Origin: Burkholderia pseudomultivorans
Lineage (GTDB): Bacteria; Pseudomonadota; Gammaproteobacteria; Burkholderiales; Burkholderiaceae
Length of the DNA stretch: 46,354 bases
Reading direction: 5' to 3'
Assembly: GCF_902499075.1 (NCBI RefSeq)
Contig: NZ_CABVPP010000059.1
Coordinates: 1 to 46,354, forward strand
Shown: piece by piece, positions 25,122-34,116 of the stretch
How positions within the stretch are numbered: position 1 is the first letter of the stretch
Layout of the letters: each line of letters starts with the position of its first letter
Notes under the pieces: model-generated
Databases searched by the model: none
The model's input: only the letters and a program-made list of their open reading frames with translations
Told to the model about the DNA's origin: nothing
Position numbers and translations under genes: made by a program

Positions 25122-27293
25122 TCAGGCCGGGCGCTTCGCCGGCCCCGGGTCGCTCTGGCTCGGCCGCCCCGTCTCGACGTGGCCCGCGAAACGGCGCACG
25201 ACCTTGTCGTCGCTGCCGCGCAGCGTGGTCGCGGTGATCGTCAGGTCGTACCAGCCGTGACTCGACGACAGTGCCCAGTGATCCTCGACGCGCTCGCCCG
25301 GCTCGAGCGTGTAGCTGCGCGCCGGCGCATGGCTGTATGCGTTGTCGACGACCACGCGGCATGCCGCGCCGCCGCGGTTGCGCAGTTGCAGGTACACGTG
25401 GCGGTTGCGCACGTCGTAGCCGATCTTCGCGTCGGGGTTCGCATGGCGGCCGTCGGCCGCGAGCCGCGTGTTGCCCTGGAACTCGCACAGATAGCCGTTC
25501 GGCCCGTATGCGGCGAGATGATAATCGCCGCCGGCGGCCGACGTGCTCCACGTATCGACGAAGCGGTCGTGCGCGGACACCGCATAGCGGCGCGGCGGCG
25601 TCGACGGGTTGCGGCGGTCGTACACGTAGAACGCCGCGCCCGCGTCGCCGGTGTTCGCGAAGTCGAGCGACACGGTATCGTCGCGGCCGCTCACGCGGCT
25701 GTGCACGAACAGCTCGTACGGCAGCGCCCGCGCCGGTCGCGTGCCGGGCTCCTGCACCGGCATCGTCTGCTGCGCGGGCACCTGGTACGCCTGGCCGGCC
25801 GTCGCAATGTGCTGCGGCACCGCGAAGCTGACCGTGCGCGTGTCGGGCCGCGCGGAGAAGTCGAACGCCGACGTCAGGTCGCCGCAGATCGACCGGCGCC
25901 ATGCGCTGATGTTCGGCTCCTGCACGCCGAAGCGCGCTTCGAGGAAGCGCAGCACCGACGTGTGGTCGAACGTCTCCGAGCAGACCCAGCCGCCCTTGGT
26001 CCACGGCGAGATGATGATCAGCGGCACGCGCGGCCCGAGGCCGATCGGCTGGATGCCGCCCGGATCGGCGCCCGGCACGAGCGGGCTCATCTCGCCCGGA
26101 TACTTGTTCAGGTCGAGCAGTTCGTCGCCGAGGTTCGACAGCAGGTTCGCCGACACGATGCCCTGCCCGCCGACGCCGCTCGTCACCGGCGGCACCGGCG
26201 GCACGACGTGGTCGAACAGCCCGTCGTTCTCGTCGTAGTTCAGGATGAACACCGTCTTCGCCCACACCTCGGGATTCGACGTCAGCGCTTCCAGCACCAT
26301 GTTGATGTAGAACGCGCCGTCGGTCGGCGACGCCTGCGGGTGCTCGCTGTACTTGTACGGCGCGACGATCCACGACACCTGCGGCAGCCGGTTGGCCTGC
26401 ACGTCGGCCTTCAGCTCGGCGAGCGTGTGGTCGGACGCGCCCTTGTCGACGAGCGGGCCGCTCGCGCCCTCCTTCACCTGGAAGCGCTTGAAGAACATCA
26501 GCGAGTTGTCGGTGTAGTTGTCGGTCGGGTCGCCCGGGATGCCGGTGCCGCCCTGGTACACCTTCCAGCTCACCTTCGCGTTCTCCAGACGCTCGGCATA
26601 GGTCGTCCACGTGTAGCCGTTCACGTCGTCGCGCTCGCCGATGCCGGGGCCGTTCGGCGGATTGCCGTAGAGGTTGCGCGAGTCGATCGTGCCGGTCCAC
26701 AGATAGATGCGGTTCGGCGCGGTATCCGCATGCGCGGAGCAGAAGTACGCATCGCAGATCGTGAAGGCATCGGCCAGCGCGTAGTGGTACGTGAGATCCT
26801 GGCGCTTCAGGTAGCCCATCGTCAGCACGTCCTGCTTCTGGTTCACCCACTGGTCCCACTGGCCGTTGTTCCACGCGAGATGGCCGCTGCTCCAGCCGTG
26901 GTTGGTGCCGGGCTGGAATTCGGTGGTCTGCTTCGGATCGAGGTAGAACGGCAGCACGTACGGCGCGGACGGATCGAGGCCGCGCGAATGGTAGTTCTTC
27001 GTGAACGTCGATGCCGGCGGCTGCTGCCAGACCGGCGCGCCGTTCGGCAGCAGGTGCGGACGCGGGTCGTCGAAGCCGCGCACGCCGCGCAGCCCGCCGA
27101 AGTAGTGATCGAACGAGCGGTTTTCCTGCATGAAGATCACGACGTGCTCCACGTCGCGGATCGTGCCGGTGCGGTAGGCGGCCGGCATCGCCAGCGCCTT
27201 GCGGATCGCGGGCGGAAAGCCGGCATAGGCGGCCATCGCGCCCGCCGACTGGGCGGCGAGGCGCAGGAAATCGCGTCGATTGGTCGAGGACAT
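25122..27293 (-). CDS. plcN: phosphocholine-specific phospholipase C, Tat-exported
   Basis: A 723-residue secreted phospholipase C that hydrolyses phosphatidylcholine-type lipids to diacylglycerol and phosphorylated head group. The start (MSSTNRRDFLRLAAQSAG) is a twin-arginine signal peptide with the Arg pair at residues 6-7. The catalytic phosphoesterase domain follows (VEHVVIFMQENRSFDHYFGG; SWIVAPYKYSEHPQASPTDG; FILNYDENDGLFDHVVPP). Two C-terminal PLC domains end the chain (residues about 500-723). The non-hemolytic type is suggested by similarity to PlcN. The ATG at 27293 is chosen because it starts the Tat motif. It lies upstream of phnR on the same strand and is divergent from the LysR gene. 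Phosphorus acquisition could link it with the AEP island. Confidence 0.92.
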   Translation of the reverse strand: MSSTNRRDFLRLAAQSAGAMAAYAGFPPAIRKALAMPAAYRTGTIRDVEHVVIFMQENRSFDHYFGGLRGVRGFDDPRPHLLPNGAPVWQQPPASTFTKNYHSRGLDPSAPYVLPFYLDPKQTTEFQPGTNHGWSSGHLAWNNGQWDQWVNQKQDVLTMGYLKRQDLTYHYALADAFTICDAYFCSAHADTAPNRIYLWTGTIDSRNLYGNPPNGPGIGERDDVNGYTWTTYAERLENAKVSWKVYQGGTGIPGDPTDNYTDNSLMFFKRFQVKEGASGPLVDKGASDHTLAELKADVQANRLPQVSWIVAPYKYSEHPQASPTDGAFYINMVLEALTSNPEVWAKTVFILNYDENDGLFDHVVPPVPPVTSGVGGQGIVSANLLSNLGDELLDLNKYPGEMSPLVPGADPGGIQPIGLGPRVPLIIISPWTKGGWVCSETFDHTSVLRFLEARFGVQEPNISAWRRSICGDLTSAFDFSARPDTRTVSFAVPQHIATAGQAYQVPAQQTMPVQEPGTRPARALPYELFVHSRVSGRDDTVSLDFANTGDAGAAFYVYDRRNPSTPPRRYAVSAHDRFVDTWSTSAAGGDYHLAAYGPNGYLCEFQGNTRLAADGRHANPDAKIGYDVRNRHVYLQLRNRGGAACRVVVDNAYSHAPARSYTLEPGERVEDHWALSSSHGWYDLTITATTLRGSDDKVVRRFAGHVETGRPSQSDPGPAKRPA

Positions 27294-27522
27294 GAGGGGA
27301 AATCCTGTTGTCGGAGGAATGAAGAGCCGGTCGAGCGGGGCCGGCGGCGGGTGCGCCGCCGTTATTAGTCCGCACCGGCATGTCCCGGCCGTGACCGGTT
27401 CCAGCAGGTTTCTTGCGGTCATCCCCAGCTTTTTTTCGAAGCGGCGCACGACGCGCCTTTCATGCGGCCGACACACGCATGCGTTACGCTGACGCGCGCT
27501 CAAGAGGGGGAGAAGACGAGCC

Positions 27523-28431
27523 GTGTTCGATCAGCTGAAGGCGTTCCACGCGACCGTCCGGCAGGGCAGCATCACGCGCGCGGCGCGCCATCTGGGCGTG
27601 AGCCAGCCGACGATTGCCGCGCAGATCCGGCAGGTCGAGCAGGTGTACGGCGTCGAGCTGTTTCATCGCAGCGGCCGCCGGCTCGAAGTGACAGAGACGG
27701 GCATCGAGCTGCTGCCGCTCGTCGAGAAGATGATCGCGCTCGAGGCGCAGGCCGACATCATGCTGCGCAATGTCGGCGGGCTGTTCGAAGGCCATCTGCG
27801 AATCGGCGCGACCGGGCCGTACTACATCATGGACGCGGTCGGGCGCTTCTCCAGCGCGTATCCGTCGATCGCGCTCACGTGCCGGATCGGCAACTCGGAG
27901 GAAATCCTGCAGGCGCTGCACGAGTTCCGCATCGATCTCGCGGTGTCGTCGCAGCGCAACGACGCGGACGGCCTCGAACGCAAGGTGATTTCCACCGATC
28001 CGCTGGTGCTGGTCGTGCACCGCGACCATCCGCTCGCGCGCTTCGAGGCGATCGACGCCGCACAGCTCGCCGACGTGCGCCTGCTGATCCGCGAGGAAGG
28101 CTCGGTCACGCGCCGCTGCACCGAGGCGATTCTCGCGGCGGCCGGCGTCGCGGCCGCGTCGTTCGCCGAGATCGGCAGCCGCGAAGCGATTCGCGAGGCG
28201 ATCCTGCACGGCGTCGGCGGCAGCCTGTTTCCGCGCGGCGAGGCCGAACGCCATCCCGACCTGCGGATCGTCGCGCTGCGCGACGTCGACACGACGATCG
28301 ACGAGTACGTGTACTACCTGAAGGCGCGCCGCCACAGCCCGGCGATCGATGCGTTTCTCGCGTGCATCCTGCCGGCCGGCGCAGCCGCGCCCGCGCCGAT
28401 GCCGACGACGCGGCGCGCGACCGCGCGCTGA
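27523..28431 (+). CDS. LysR-family regulator of the AEP island
   Basis: A 302-residue LysR regulator starting with GTG (GTGTTCGATCAG), preceded by AGAGGGGGAG. The N-terminal HTH is FHATVRQGSITRAARHLGVS plus TIAAQIRQVEQVYGVELFHR. The ligand domain runs from about residue 90. It resembles the LysR family recurrently associated with AEP catabolism, which fits its position at the edge of this island. It is divergent from plcN (229-bp gap), so plcN or the AEP genes are the likely targets. The effector could be an AEP intermediate. Specific targets are inferred. Confidence 0.85.
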   Translation: MFDQLKAFHATVRQGSITRAARHLGVSQPTIAAQIRQVEQVYGVELFHRSGRRLEVTETGIELLPLVEKMIALEAQADIMLRNVGGLFEGHLRIGATGPYYIMDAVGRFSSAYPSIALTCRIGNSEEILQALHEFRIDLAVSSQRNDADGLERKVISTDPLVLVVHRDHPLARFEAIDAAQLADVRLLIREEGSVTRRCTEAILAAAGVAAASFAEIGSREAIREAILHGVGGSLFPRGEAERHPDLRIVALRDVDTTIDEYVYYLKARRHSPAIDAFLACILPAGAAAPAPMPTTRRATAR

Positions 28432-28542
28432 GCATGCGCAGCGGGCCGAGCCGCCGCCCTCCCGCTTGCCCAGCGTGCGGCCGCGATCGTCACCGATCCG
28501 CGCCGGGCATCGTGCGCGGGCGGCATGCCGGCGCTGCGCGCG

Positions 28543-30186
28543 TCACTTCGGCAGCGCCGGAATCATCCACGTCAGCACGTGCTGCTGCAGGAACACCAGC
28601 ACGCCGAGCAGCAGCGTGAGGATCACGCTGTGCCAGAAGGTGCGCGCGAACACGACGCCCTCCTGCCCTTTCAGGTCGGTGGTCGACACGCCGGTCGCGA
28701 TGTTCTGCGGCGAGATCATCTTGCCCATCACGCCGCCCGACGAATTGGTCGCGGCCATCAGCACCGGATCGAGGCCGAGCTGCCGCGCGGCGACCACCTG
28801 CAGGTTGCCGAACAGCGCGTTGCCCGACGTATCGCTGCCCGACAGGAATACCGCGATCCAGCCGAGCGATGCCGACACGAGCGGGAACAGCGCGCCGGTC
28901 GACGCGACGCCGGTGCCGAGCGTGTAGCTGATCCCCGAGTAGTTCAACAGATACGCGAGCCCGACGATCATCATCACGGTGACGATCGCGATCCAGGTCT
29001 GCCGCCAGGTCTTGACCACGCATTCGAAGAACGCGCCGACGCCGGTGCGCGTAAGCGCGGCCGTGATGACTGCCGACACGAGGATCGCGGTGCCCGTGCC
29101 GAGCGGCTGGAAGTCCCACACCGCCGCATACGGCTTGTGGTACAGCGACACGAACACCGCATTGTGCAGGCCCGGCCACTTGATCTTCACGTCGCCGATC
29201 GCCGCGACGTTCGCATGCACCCAGACGATCACGACCACCGACACGACGAGCCACGGCAGCCAGCCGCCGAAGCCCGCGCGCGCGCCGCCGCCCGACACGG
29301 CGCCCGCGCCGCGCGCGAGCGCGAATTGCGGATCGGGCTGCGGCTTCCAGACCTGCAGGAAGCCGATCGTGACGATCAGCGACGTGAGCGACGACAGCAC
29401 GTCGGTGAGCTGGTAGCCGAGGAAGTTCGACGTGACGAACTGCGCGATCGCGAAGCTGCCGCCGGACACGAGCAGCGCGGGCCACAGGCGCGCGATCGAG
29501 CGCAGCCCGCCATACGCGCCGACCACGTAGAACGGCAGCAGCAGCGCGAAGAACGGCAGCTGGCGGCCGACCATCGCGGCGAGCGTCGCGGGCGGCAGCG
29601 ACGTGACCGCGCCGAGCACGGTGATCGGCACGCCGAGCGCGCCGAATGCGACCGGCGCGGTGTTGAACAGCAGCGTATAGGTGAGCGCTTCGAGCGCGGG
29701 GAAGCCGAGCGCGATCAGCAGCGCGCTCGTGATCGCGACCGGCGTGCCGAACCCGGAGATCCCTTCGAGCAGGCAGCCGAACGAGAACGCGACGACCAGC
29801 AGCACGAGGCGGCGATCGTCGGGCAGGTTGTCGAGCATCCATTGCCGGAACTGGTCGAAGCGGCCCGACTTCACCGCGATGTTGTACAGCAGCAGCGCGT
29901 TGAAGACGATCCACATCACCGGCACGACCGCGAGCGCCATGCCTGCGCCGACCGCGTTGAACGCGAGGCCGGCCGGCATGCCCCACGCGCCGATCGCGAC
30001 CGCGAGGCCCGCGACGAGCCCCGCGAGCGATGCCTGCCATGCGGGGCGGCGCAGCACGCCGAGCGCGACCAGCGCGACCGCGATCGGAATCGCGGCGACC
30101 AGGAACGACAGCAGCAGCGAGTTGGCGACCGGTGTCAGCGGCTGCGAGAAGACGATGCCGGGCGGCAGGGCGGCGGTGGGATTCAT
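28543..30186 (-). CDS. lldP: L-lactate permease
   Basis: A 547-residue inner-membrane lactate:proton symporter of the LctP family. About 12-14 hydrophobic helices are visible. The conserved segment LEGISGFGTPVAITSALLIA near residue 140, and the later GNALFGNLQVVAA and SSGGVMGKMISPQNI motifs, identify the family. It imports L-lactate and glycolate-like acids. The ATG at 30186 gives full length. Its leader contains three 49-bp hairpin repeats ending 11 bp upstream of the start codon, which may affect translation. Transcription is convergent with the LysR gene. No lactate dehydrogenase gene is adjacent. Confidence 0.93.
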   Translation of the reverse strand: MNPTAALPPGIVFSQPLTPVANSLLLSFLVAAIPIAVALVALGVLRRPAWQASLAGLVAGLAVAIGAWGMPAGLAFNAVGAGMALAVVPVMWIVFNALLLYNIAVKSGRFDQFRQWMLDNLPDDRRLVLLVVAFSFGCLLEGISGFGTPVAITSALLIALGFPALEALTYTLLFNTAPVAFGALGVPITVLGAVTSLPPATLAAMVGRQLPFFALLLPFYVVGAYGGLRSIARLWPALLVSGGSFAIAQFVTSNFLGYQLTDVLSSLTSLIVTIGFLQVWKPQPDPQFALARGAGAVSGGGARAGFGGWLPWLVVSVVVIVWVHANVAAIGDVKIKWPGLHNAVFVSLYHKPYAAVWDFQPLGTGTAILVSAVITAALTRTGVGAFFECVVKTWRQTWIAIVTVMMIVGLAYLLNYSGISYTLGTGVASTGALFPLVSASLGWIAVFLSGSDTSGNALFGNLQVVAARQLGLDPVLMAATNSSGGVMGKMISPQNIATGVSTTDLKGQEGVVFARTFWHSVILTLLLGVLVFLQQHVLTWMIPALPK

Positions 30187-30197
30187 CGTGTCTCCAA

Positions 30198-30344
30198 TGT
30201 CGGCTCAAGTTGGCGCTTCAGCGCTTACTTGAGCCCCATGCAAAGCTGTCGGCTCAAGTTAGCGCTTCAGCGCTTACTTGGGCCCCATGCAAAGCTGTCG
30301 GCTCAAGTTGGCGCTTCAGCGCTTGCTCGAATCTCATGCAATCG
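30198..30344 (-). repeat. three 49-bp hairpin-forming tandem repeats in the lldP leader
   Basis: Units begin at 30198, 30247 and 30296 with an exact 49-bp period; the third diverges near its end. Each contains GGCTCAAGT and ACTTGAGCC arms around GCGC-TTCA-GCGC, an almost perfect hairpin. In unit 2 a GAGCC to GGGCC change keeps pairing through a G-U wobble. On the lldP strand, units 1 and 2 each hold a micro-ORF (ATG GGG CTC AAG TAA at 30239-30225; ATG GGG CCC AAG TAA at 30288-30274). The unit-3 ATG at 30337 opens a 27-codon frame to 30254. The last hairpin ends 11 bp before the lldP start codon. Confidence 0.9.
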
Positions 30345-30728
30345 GCGTTCGATCTGCAATCCACGGCCGCAAACAGGCACTTGCGCACACAACCACCTCG
30401 CGCCGCCTGCCGATCGGTCGCTGAAAAAAAGGTTAGGAGGCGCATGACGCTTGCACAAGGGGGACAAGCCCGATGCCCGCCACGTCGATACGAGCCAGGC
30501 TGAAGCGCGGCTGGCCGCCCGCTGACACGCATGACAGGCAGTCGGCCCCGGCGCTTCGCCGGCGCGCCGGGGCCGCAAATGCACGTGCCGCCGCAATGTT
30601 GCACACGCGACAAAGGTGCTGACCGGCGATCGGGATGTTTCGTTTGGCCTCCGAAGCCTAGACTGGCTGCATTCGGTTCCAGCCGCACCGGCGACGGCGC
30701 GGCGCCGGAACGCTACGGAGTGGAGACC
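30345..30728. other. gene-free region between lldP leader and DUF4148 gene
   Basis: About 380 bp without a supported gene. It contains the promoter regions of two divergent genes, an A-run (AAAAAAAGG near 30425) and a GC-rich hairpin around 30544-30576 (CGGCCCCGG / CCGGGGCCG). Open frames here are short or antisense. Confidence 0.5.
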
Positions 30729-31043
30729 ATGAACACGATGAAACGAGCGGTATGTGCCGTCCTGCTGACCGGTTCGGCATGCGCCGCGTACGCGCAAACC
30801 GCACCGCAACCGCTGACGCGTGCGCAGGTTCGTCAGGAACTCGCGGAACTGCAGGCCGTCGGCTACCGAACGAGCCTCGCGAGCAGCCCCGACTTTCCGC
30901 AAGACATGCAGGCAATCATGCAGCGCGCCGCGCAGGCACGCGGCAACGACAGCGGCTACGGCGGCAACGGCCGTGCGGCCGTGGAATCGGGCAAGCCGGC
31001 CCTGCCGCCCGCGATCGATCGCGATACGTACGCGCACCATTGA
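30729..31043 (+). CDS. DUF4148 exported protein
   Basis: A 104-residue protein with a clear signal peptide (MNTMKRAVCAVLLTGSACAAYAQ, cleavage after about residue 22). The short DUF4148 domain follows (LTRAQVRQELAELQAVGYRT then an FPQDMQAIMQRAAQAR segment). The C-terminus is Gly/Asn-rich and probably flexible. These small periplasmic proteins are numerous in Burkholderia and have no known function. The ATG at 30729 follows GGAG in TGGAGACC; longer upstream frames lack a signal peptide. Convergent with gshA. Confidence 0.9.
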   Translation: MNTMKRAVCAVLLTGSACAAYAQTAPQPLTRAQVRQELAELQAVGYRTSLASSPDFPQDMQAIMQRAAQARGNDSGYGGNGRAAVESGKPALPPAIDRDTYAHH

Positions 31044-31106
31044 GCACGCGTGCGAGACGCGCGGCGGCGCAGCACATGCCGCTGCGCGCGCCGCCGTGTG
31101 CGATCG

Positions 31107-32720
31107 TCAGACGCTGAAGCGGTTCAGCGTATAAGCGCGATAGGCCGCGACGAACGCGTCGAACGATCCGGCCTCCTTCGCTTCCAGCTCGGCCTGTTCG
31201 TCGAGCGACTTCCGCGCCAGCGCCTCCGCCGCGCGCATCGCGTCCGCCGACGGCGGCTGCGCGCGGAAATGCGCGGCATGCGCTTCGCTCTGCGCGCGCG
31301 CGAACGCGAGGAACGACTGCCCGTTGTCGCGCATCGCGCGCAGCACGTGCGCGGACGGCGTGCGCTCCGGATCGGCCAGCTTGTCGCGCTGCGCGGCGAT
31401 CGCGCGTGCATGTTCGTCGCCGCCGCGGATCTCGTCGAGACGGCGGCCGACGGTTTCGATGTCCGTCATCAGTTCGTCCGCCCACGCCTGCAGCGTGACC
31501 GGCTGGCCGTCGCGCGTCAGCGTGAGCCCCGGCTTGCGGCCTTCCATCGTCACGCTGCCGAAGTTCGCGTTCGCCTCCCGGTAGGCCGGGCAGTCGAGCG
31601 CCGGGCTCGGATCGAGCGCGCACGCGAGCAGGAACGCATCGATGAAGCGCGCGGTGTCGAGCGCGATGCCGGTCGGCTCGAACGGGTCGATGTCGAGACA
31701 GCGCACCTCGATGTACTGCACGCCGCGCGACGCGAGCGCATGCAGCGGCCGCTCGCCCGAGTACGTGACACGCTTCGGCCGGATCGTCGAGTAGAACTCG
31801 TTCTCGATCTGCAGCACGTTGGTATTGATCTGGATCCACTCGCCGTCGCGATGCGTGCCGATCGCCTCGTACGGCGGATACGGCTCGCTCACCGCCTTCG
31901 ACAACGCGTCGAGATAATCGGGCAGCGTGTTGTAGTCGACGTGCAGCGCGGCTTGCGCGGTCGTGTTCGAGTAGCCGAGGTCGCTCATCCGCAGGCTCGT
32001 CGCGTACGGCAGGTACAGCGTATCGGCATCGAGCACGTCGAGCTTGTGCGGCTTGCCGCGCAGGAACTTCGTGTCGAGCGCGGGCGACGCGCCGAACAGG
32101 TACATCAGCAGCCAGCTGCGGCGCCGGAAGTTGCGGATCAGCGCGAGATAGCGCTCCGACTGGTAGTCGACGAGCGTCGCGGTCGAGCCTTCTTCCGCAT
32201 GCAGACGCCGCCACACTTCCTCGTGCAGCGAGTAGTTGTAGTGGATGCCGGCGATGCACTGCATCGTGCGGCCGTAGCGATACGCGAGGCCGCGCCGGTA
32301 CACCGTCTTCAGCCGGCCGATGTTCGACGTGCCGTAGTCGGCGATCGGGATCTCGTCGTCGGCCGGCAACTGGCCCGGCATCGAGTTGTTCCACAGGATC
32401 TCGTCGCCGAGCGACGCGTACACGTAGCGATGCAGTTCGTCGAGGCGTTCGAGCGTGACCGCGGCGTCTCCTTCCGCGGGCGTGATCAGTTCGAGCAGCG
32501 CTTCCGAATAGTCGGTCGTCAGCGACGGATGCGTGAGGGCCGAGCCGAGCGCGCGCGGATGCGGCGTAAACGCGATCATCCCGTCGCGCGTCACGCGCAG
32601 GCTTTCCTTTTCGATGCCGCGCAGGCCGTCGGGCAGATGCTGCCGCGTCGGGCCCGAGCTCAGCGCATCGAGGCGATTCAGCAGCAGTTCGGACTGGCGG
32701 TGAGTCATGGTGTTCGACAT
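31107..32720 (-). CDS. gshA: glutamate--cysteine ligase
   Basis: A 537-residue enzyme that makes gamma-glutamylcysteine from glutamate, cysteine and ATP, the first step of glutathione synthesis. The N-terminal GIEKESLRVTRDG motif binds ATP and glutamate, and ALTHPSLTTDYSEALLELITP is the proteobacterial GshA signature. FGASPALDTKFLRG and IQINTNVLQIENEFYSTIRP follow. Length and motifs match the E. coli-type enzyme. The ATG at 32720 is used; an internal ATG 12 bp downstream is an alternative. It stands alone, with 420 bp of gene-free DNA upstream. Confidence 0.96.
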   Translation of the reverse strand: MSNTMTHRQSELLLNRLDALSSGPTRQHLPDGLRGIEKESLRVTRDGMIAFTPHPRALGSALTHPSLTTDYSEALLELITPAEGDAAVTLERLDELHRYVYASLGDEILWNNSMPGQLPADDEIPIADYGTSNIGRLKTVYRRGLAYRYGRTMQCIAGIHYNYSLHEEVWRRLHAEEGSTATLVDYQSERYLALIRNFRRRSWLLMYLFGASPALDTKFLRGKPHKLDVLDADTLYLPYATSLRMSDLGYSNTTAQAALHVDYNTLPDYLDALSKAVSEPYPPYEAIGTHRDGEWIQINTNVLQIENEFYSTIRPKRVTYSGERPLHALASRGVQYIEVRCLDIDPFEPTGIALDTARFIDAFLLACALDPSPALDCPAYREANANFGSVTMEGRKPGLTLTRDGQPVTLQAWADELMTDIETVGRRLDEIRGGDEHARAIAAQRDKLADPERTPSAHVLRAMRDNGQSFLAFARAQSEAHAAHFRAQPPSADAMRAAEALARKSLDEQAELEAKEAGSFDAFVAAYRAYTLNRFSV

Positions 32721-33141
32721 GGATGCGCAAGTGCGGGACGGCCGCGTGCGGAACGCCGCGCGCGGCCGGCTGGATTATTGGTCGCTTCGTTGGTAGCGGG
32801 CACTTTAACATCTCGCCGAAAGCCGCGCTTGAGGTGGCCTGGGCCGCGTGCGCACGCCGGAATCGGCTGCCGGGCGGGCCGATGGCGGCGATCGCCGCGC
32901 GCGTTGCCGATGCGCAGCGGGCGTTGCCGGTGCGTCGCTTATCGTTGAATCGTCTGACGGAACGGCGGGCGCGCACGCACTGCAACGGCGCCGAACCGGT
33001 CGCAAAGGAAGAGGCTGGAACGCCGTGATGCCGCGCGCCGGTCATGCGGCAGACACCCGCATCGCCCGCTCGCACCGCCCGCCGCCCGCTTGCCCTGGCC
33101 CGCATCGCCCACGCTCCCGCCCCGACCTGCGCCGCCCGCCT
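32721..33141. other. 421-bp gene-free region upstream of gshA
   Basis: No supported gene. The portion next to gshA is its promoter/leader. The rest (about 33030-33141) is a C-rich tract lying downstream of alkA, possibly its 3' UTR. Open frames on both strands have random Arg/Ala-rich composition. Confidence 0.5.
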
Positions 33142-34116
33142 TCACCCGCCGCGCGCCGCGCCTGCGCGATCGGCCACCTCGTTCCACAGATGAAGCGCCG
33201 CATACGCGCGCCACGGCCGCCAGCCTTCGGTGCGCCGCTTCTGGCTCGCGAGCCGGTCGAGCGCCGGATCGCGCGCGGCGATCGACTGCATCAGCACGAG
33301 GTCGGACGCCGGCCACGCGTCGGGGTCGCGCCACGCGCGCATCGCGATGTATTCGACGGTCCACGGGCCAATACCGGGCAGATCGAGCCACGCGGCACGC
33401 AGCGTCGCGAGATCGGCGTGCGCCGGATCGACCGGCACGTCGCCGGCCGCCACCGCGCGCGCCATCCCGGTCAGCGCCGCCGCGCGCTTGCCGGGCATGC
33501 CGATCTTCGCGAGATCGCACGCGGCCAGCGCGTCGGGCGTCGGAAACCGCCACGCGGGAACGCCGTCGCCCGCGGGCGCGCCGGTGTCGGGCACGACGCG
33601 TTCGCCGGCCCGTTCGACGAGCCGCCCGACGATCGTCGTCGCGGCCTTCACGCTGACCTGCTGGCCGACGATCGCGCGCACCGCGAGCTCGAAGCCCGAC
33701 CACGCGCCCGGCACGCGCAGCCCCGGCGCGGCCGCGACCAGCGGCGCGAACCACGGGTCGCGCGCAAGGCCGCCGCCGATCACGGCCGGATCGGCGCCGA
33801 GATCGAACATCGACGCGACGCGCGCAGCAAACGCCGCGTCGACGTGGCGCGCCGCCGCGCCTTCGACCGTCGCGATCAGGCAGTGCCGGCGCGGATGCCG
33901 CATGACGGTGAGCCGGCCCGCTGCGCCATGCAGGTCGACGATGCGGCGATACACGCCGTCCGCGACCTGCTCGACGCCCGGAATCGCGCGCCCGCTGAAG
34001 AAGCGCAGCACGCGCGCCCAGTCGTACGGCGCCTTGAAGCGCAGTTCCATCTGCGCGGACGGCGGCACAGGGCCGCCGTCCGGAACTGACGTGATCGTGG
34101 CTGTTTCGATGTTCAA
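33142..34116 (-). CDS. alkA: DNA-3-methyladenine glycosylase II
   Basis: A 324-residue base-excision glycosylase that removes alkylated purines. The N-terminal AlkA domain (residues about 20-110) is followed by the HhH-GPD core: VRAIVGQQVSVKAATTI, the helix-hairpin-helix LDLPGIGPWTVEYIAMRAW, and the catalytic Asp272 in WPASDLVLM. The start is TTG (TTGAACATC) at 34116, overlapping the ada TGA by 4 bp (TTGA). This codon and the absence of a separate ribosome-binding site indicate translational coupling to ada, so the two repair enzymes are made together. Confidence 0.94.
   Translation of the reverse strand: MNIETATITSVPDGGPVPPSAQMELRFKAPYDWARVLRFFSGRAIPGVEQVADGVYRRIVDLHGAAGRLTVMRHPRRHCLIATVEGAAARHVDAAFAARVASMFDLGADPAVIGGGLARDPWFAPLVAAAPGLRVPGAWSGFELAVRAIVGQQVSVKAATTIVGRLVERAGERVVPDTGAPAGDGVPAWRFPTPDALAACDLAKIGMPGKRAAALTGMARAVAAGDVPVDPAHADLATLRAAWLDLPGIGPWTVEYIAMRAWRDPDAWPASDLVLMQSIAARDPALDRLASQKRRTEGWRPWRAYAALHLWNEVADRAGAARGG

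Noticed and set aside
30030-30503. Plus-strand protein reading through the 49-bp repeats
   Set aside because: It is repetitive because of the repeats, antisense to lldP at its start, and lacks a ribosome-binding site.
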